Source: Palsa-601 sp963801185 (lineage in GTDB: Bacteria; Actinomycetota; Acidimicrobiia; Acidimicrobiales; Bog-793). Taken from it: 64,000 bases of DNA. A model generated the notes under the pieces. It saw only the letters and a program-made list of their open reading frames with translations, did not search any database and was not told the origin of the DNA. This document shows positions 63,590-64,000 of this stretch, piece by piece (within the stretch, counting starts at the first letter, position 1; every line of letters begins with the position of its first letter). The translations under genes were made by a program, and so were the position numbers. The DNA lies in the NCBI GenBank assembly GCA_963801185.1, contig CAWDDW010000003.1, forward strand, positions 1,426,001 to 1,490,000, read 5' to 3'.

Positions 63590-63951
63590 TCGGGATCGGG
63601 ATCGACCTCGTCGAGATCGATCGCTTCCGCCGAGTGCTCGAACGGCGCCCGGGCGTGGCCGCTCGGCTCTTCACCGAATACGAGCGATCCTCGCTCGAGC
63701 GCCGGAAGGACCCGGTCCCCGGGTTGGCGGCGCGTTTTGCCGCGAAAGAGGCGGTCATGAAAGCGCTCGGCGTCGGGATCGGGGCGTTCGCGTTCGGTGA
63801 CGTCGAGGTCCGGCGGCTCCGCAGCGGCGCGCCGGACCTCCGCGTGACGGGCAAAGCAGCCGATCTCGCATCCGCGCTGGGAGTTGCCGCCTGGTCGGTG
63901 TCCCTCACCCACACCGACGAGACGGCCTCGGCCGTCGTCGTCGCCAGCTAG
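63586..63951 (+). CDS. acpS: Holo-[acyl-carrier-protein] synthase
   Basis: Transfers phosphopantetheine from CoA to acyl carrier protein. The 121-residue product has the magnesium-binding GIDLVEIDRFRRVLER (about 6) and FAAKEAVMKALG (about 50), then SLTHTDETASAVVV. GTG 63586 overlaps the glmS stop (GTGA). Confidence 0.95.
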   Translation: MIGIGIDLVEIDRFRRVLERRPGVAARLFTEYERSSLERRKDPVPGLAARFAAKEAVMKALGVGIGAFAFGDVEVRRLRSGAPDLRVTGKAADLASALGVAAWSVSLTHTDETASAVVVAS

Positions 63952-63959
63952 CGACGATC

Positions 63960-64000
63960 GTGCAGCCGGTCCTCACCTCGAGGCAGATGCGGGAGGTCGA
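63960..64000 (+). CDS. Start of a probable NAD(P)HX epimerase/dehydratase gene (3' end outside window)
   Basis: GTG 63960 opens a frame reading VQPVLTSRQMREV, which matches the usual N-terminus of bifunctional NAD(P)H-hydrate repair enzymes. These often follow acpS in actinobacteria. Only 13 codons are visible, so the call rests largely on gene order. Confidence 0.5.
   Translation, partial: MQPVLTSRQMREV

Overview
The window is a high-GC, gene-dense stretch of an actinobacterial chromosome. The pattern of fused str/S10/spc/alpha ribosomal operons, many GTG starts, zinc-type S14, DUF1707 and ECF42/DGPF genes suggests Actinomycetota, probably Acidimicrobiia or a relative. The class-level placement is an inference.

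Layout. 1-8457 holds the 3' part of an NADH dehydrogenase I operon (nuoG end, nuoH to nuoN, mostly overlapping stop/start). A convergent gene at 8532-11648 encodes a large membrane protein: a degenerate metallophosphoesterase, MprF-like helices and a DUF2156 aminoacyl-phospholipid synthase domain. 11691-18338 is mixed housekeeping and metabolism: acs, a HAD phosphatase, yajQ, tRNA-Tyr, a cupin, an MptB-like mannosyltransferase, an enoyl-CoA hydratase and a GNAT acetyltransferase. 18417-31935 holds tRNA-Thr, tRNA-Met, rpmG, an inserted ECF sigma/anti-sigma pair, tRNA-Trp, secE, nusG, rplK, rplA, rplJ, rplL, rpoB, rpoC and a strong hairpin terminator. 32074-36309 is an accessory island: DGPF protein plus ECF42 sigma, DUF1707 protein, phosphotransferase and a repeat lipoprotein. 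36594-41398 is the str operon (rpsL, rpsG, fusA, tuf, rpsJ). It ends in an 18-bp hairpin and is followed by a 714-base gap with a new promoter. 42113-58285 is rplC through rplQ, including secY, adk, map, infA and rpoA. 58290-64000 carries truA, rplM, rpsI, glmM, glmS, acpS and the first codons of an NAD(P)HX repair gene.

The most striking observation is a set of single-base frame breaks in otherwise well-conserved, mostly essential genes: nuoG, nuoH, nuoI, secE, nusG, rplL, rpsG, rpsS, rpsC, adk, map, rpsM, glmS (three), the lysyltransferase fusion, the DUF1707 gene and probably the ECF sigma gene. Nearly all are one extra base, and most lie inside or directly beside the palindrome GAGCTC (the Glu-Leu dicodon). 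Removing that base restores the family sequence and the expected gene ends. The break occurs in both palindrome-equivalent forms, GAAGCTC and GAGCTTC, and on both strands. This points to a DNA-level cause, most simply systematic consensus errors at a modified GAGCTC motif, rather than a translational slip site. Such genes are annotated here as single CDSs spanning the break.

Other points of note are long acidic or low-complexity extensions on L4, L22, L10, S3 and NusG, the separation of rpsJ from the S10 operon, a CTG-like start for infA, and a lipoprotein built from two Cys-containing repeats.
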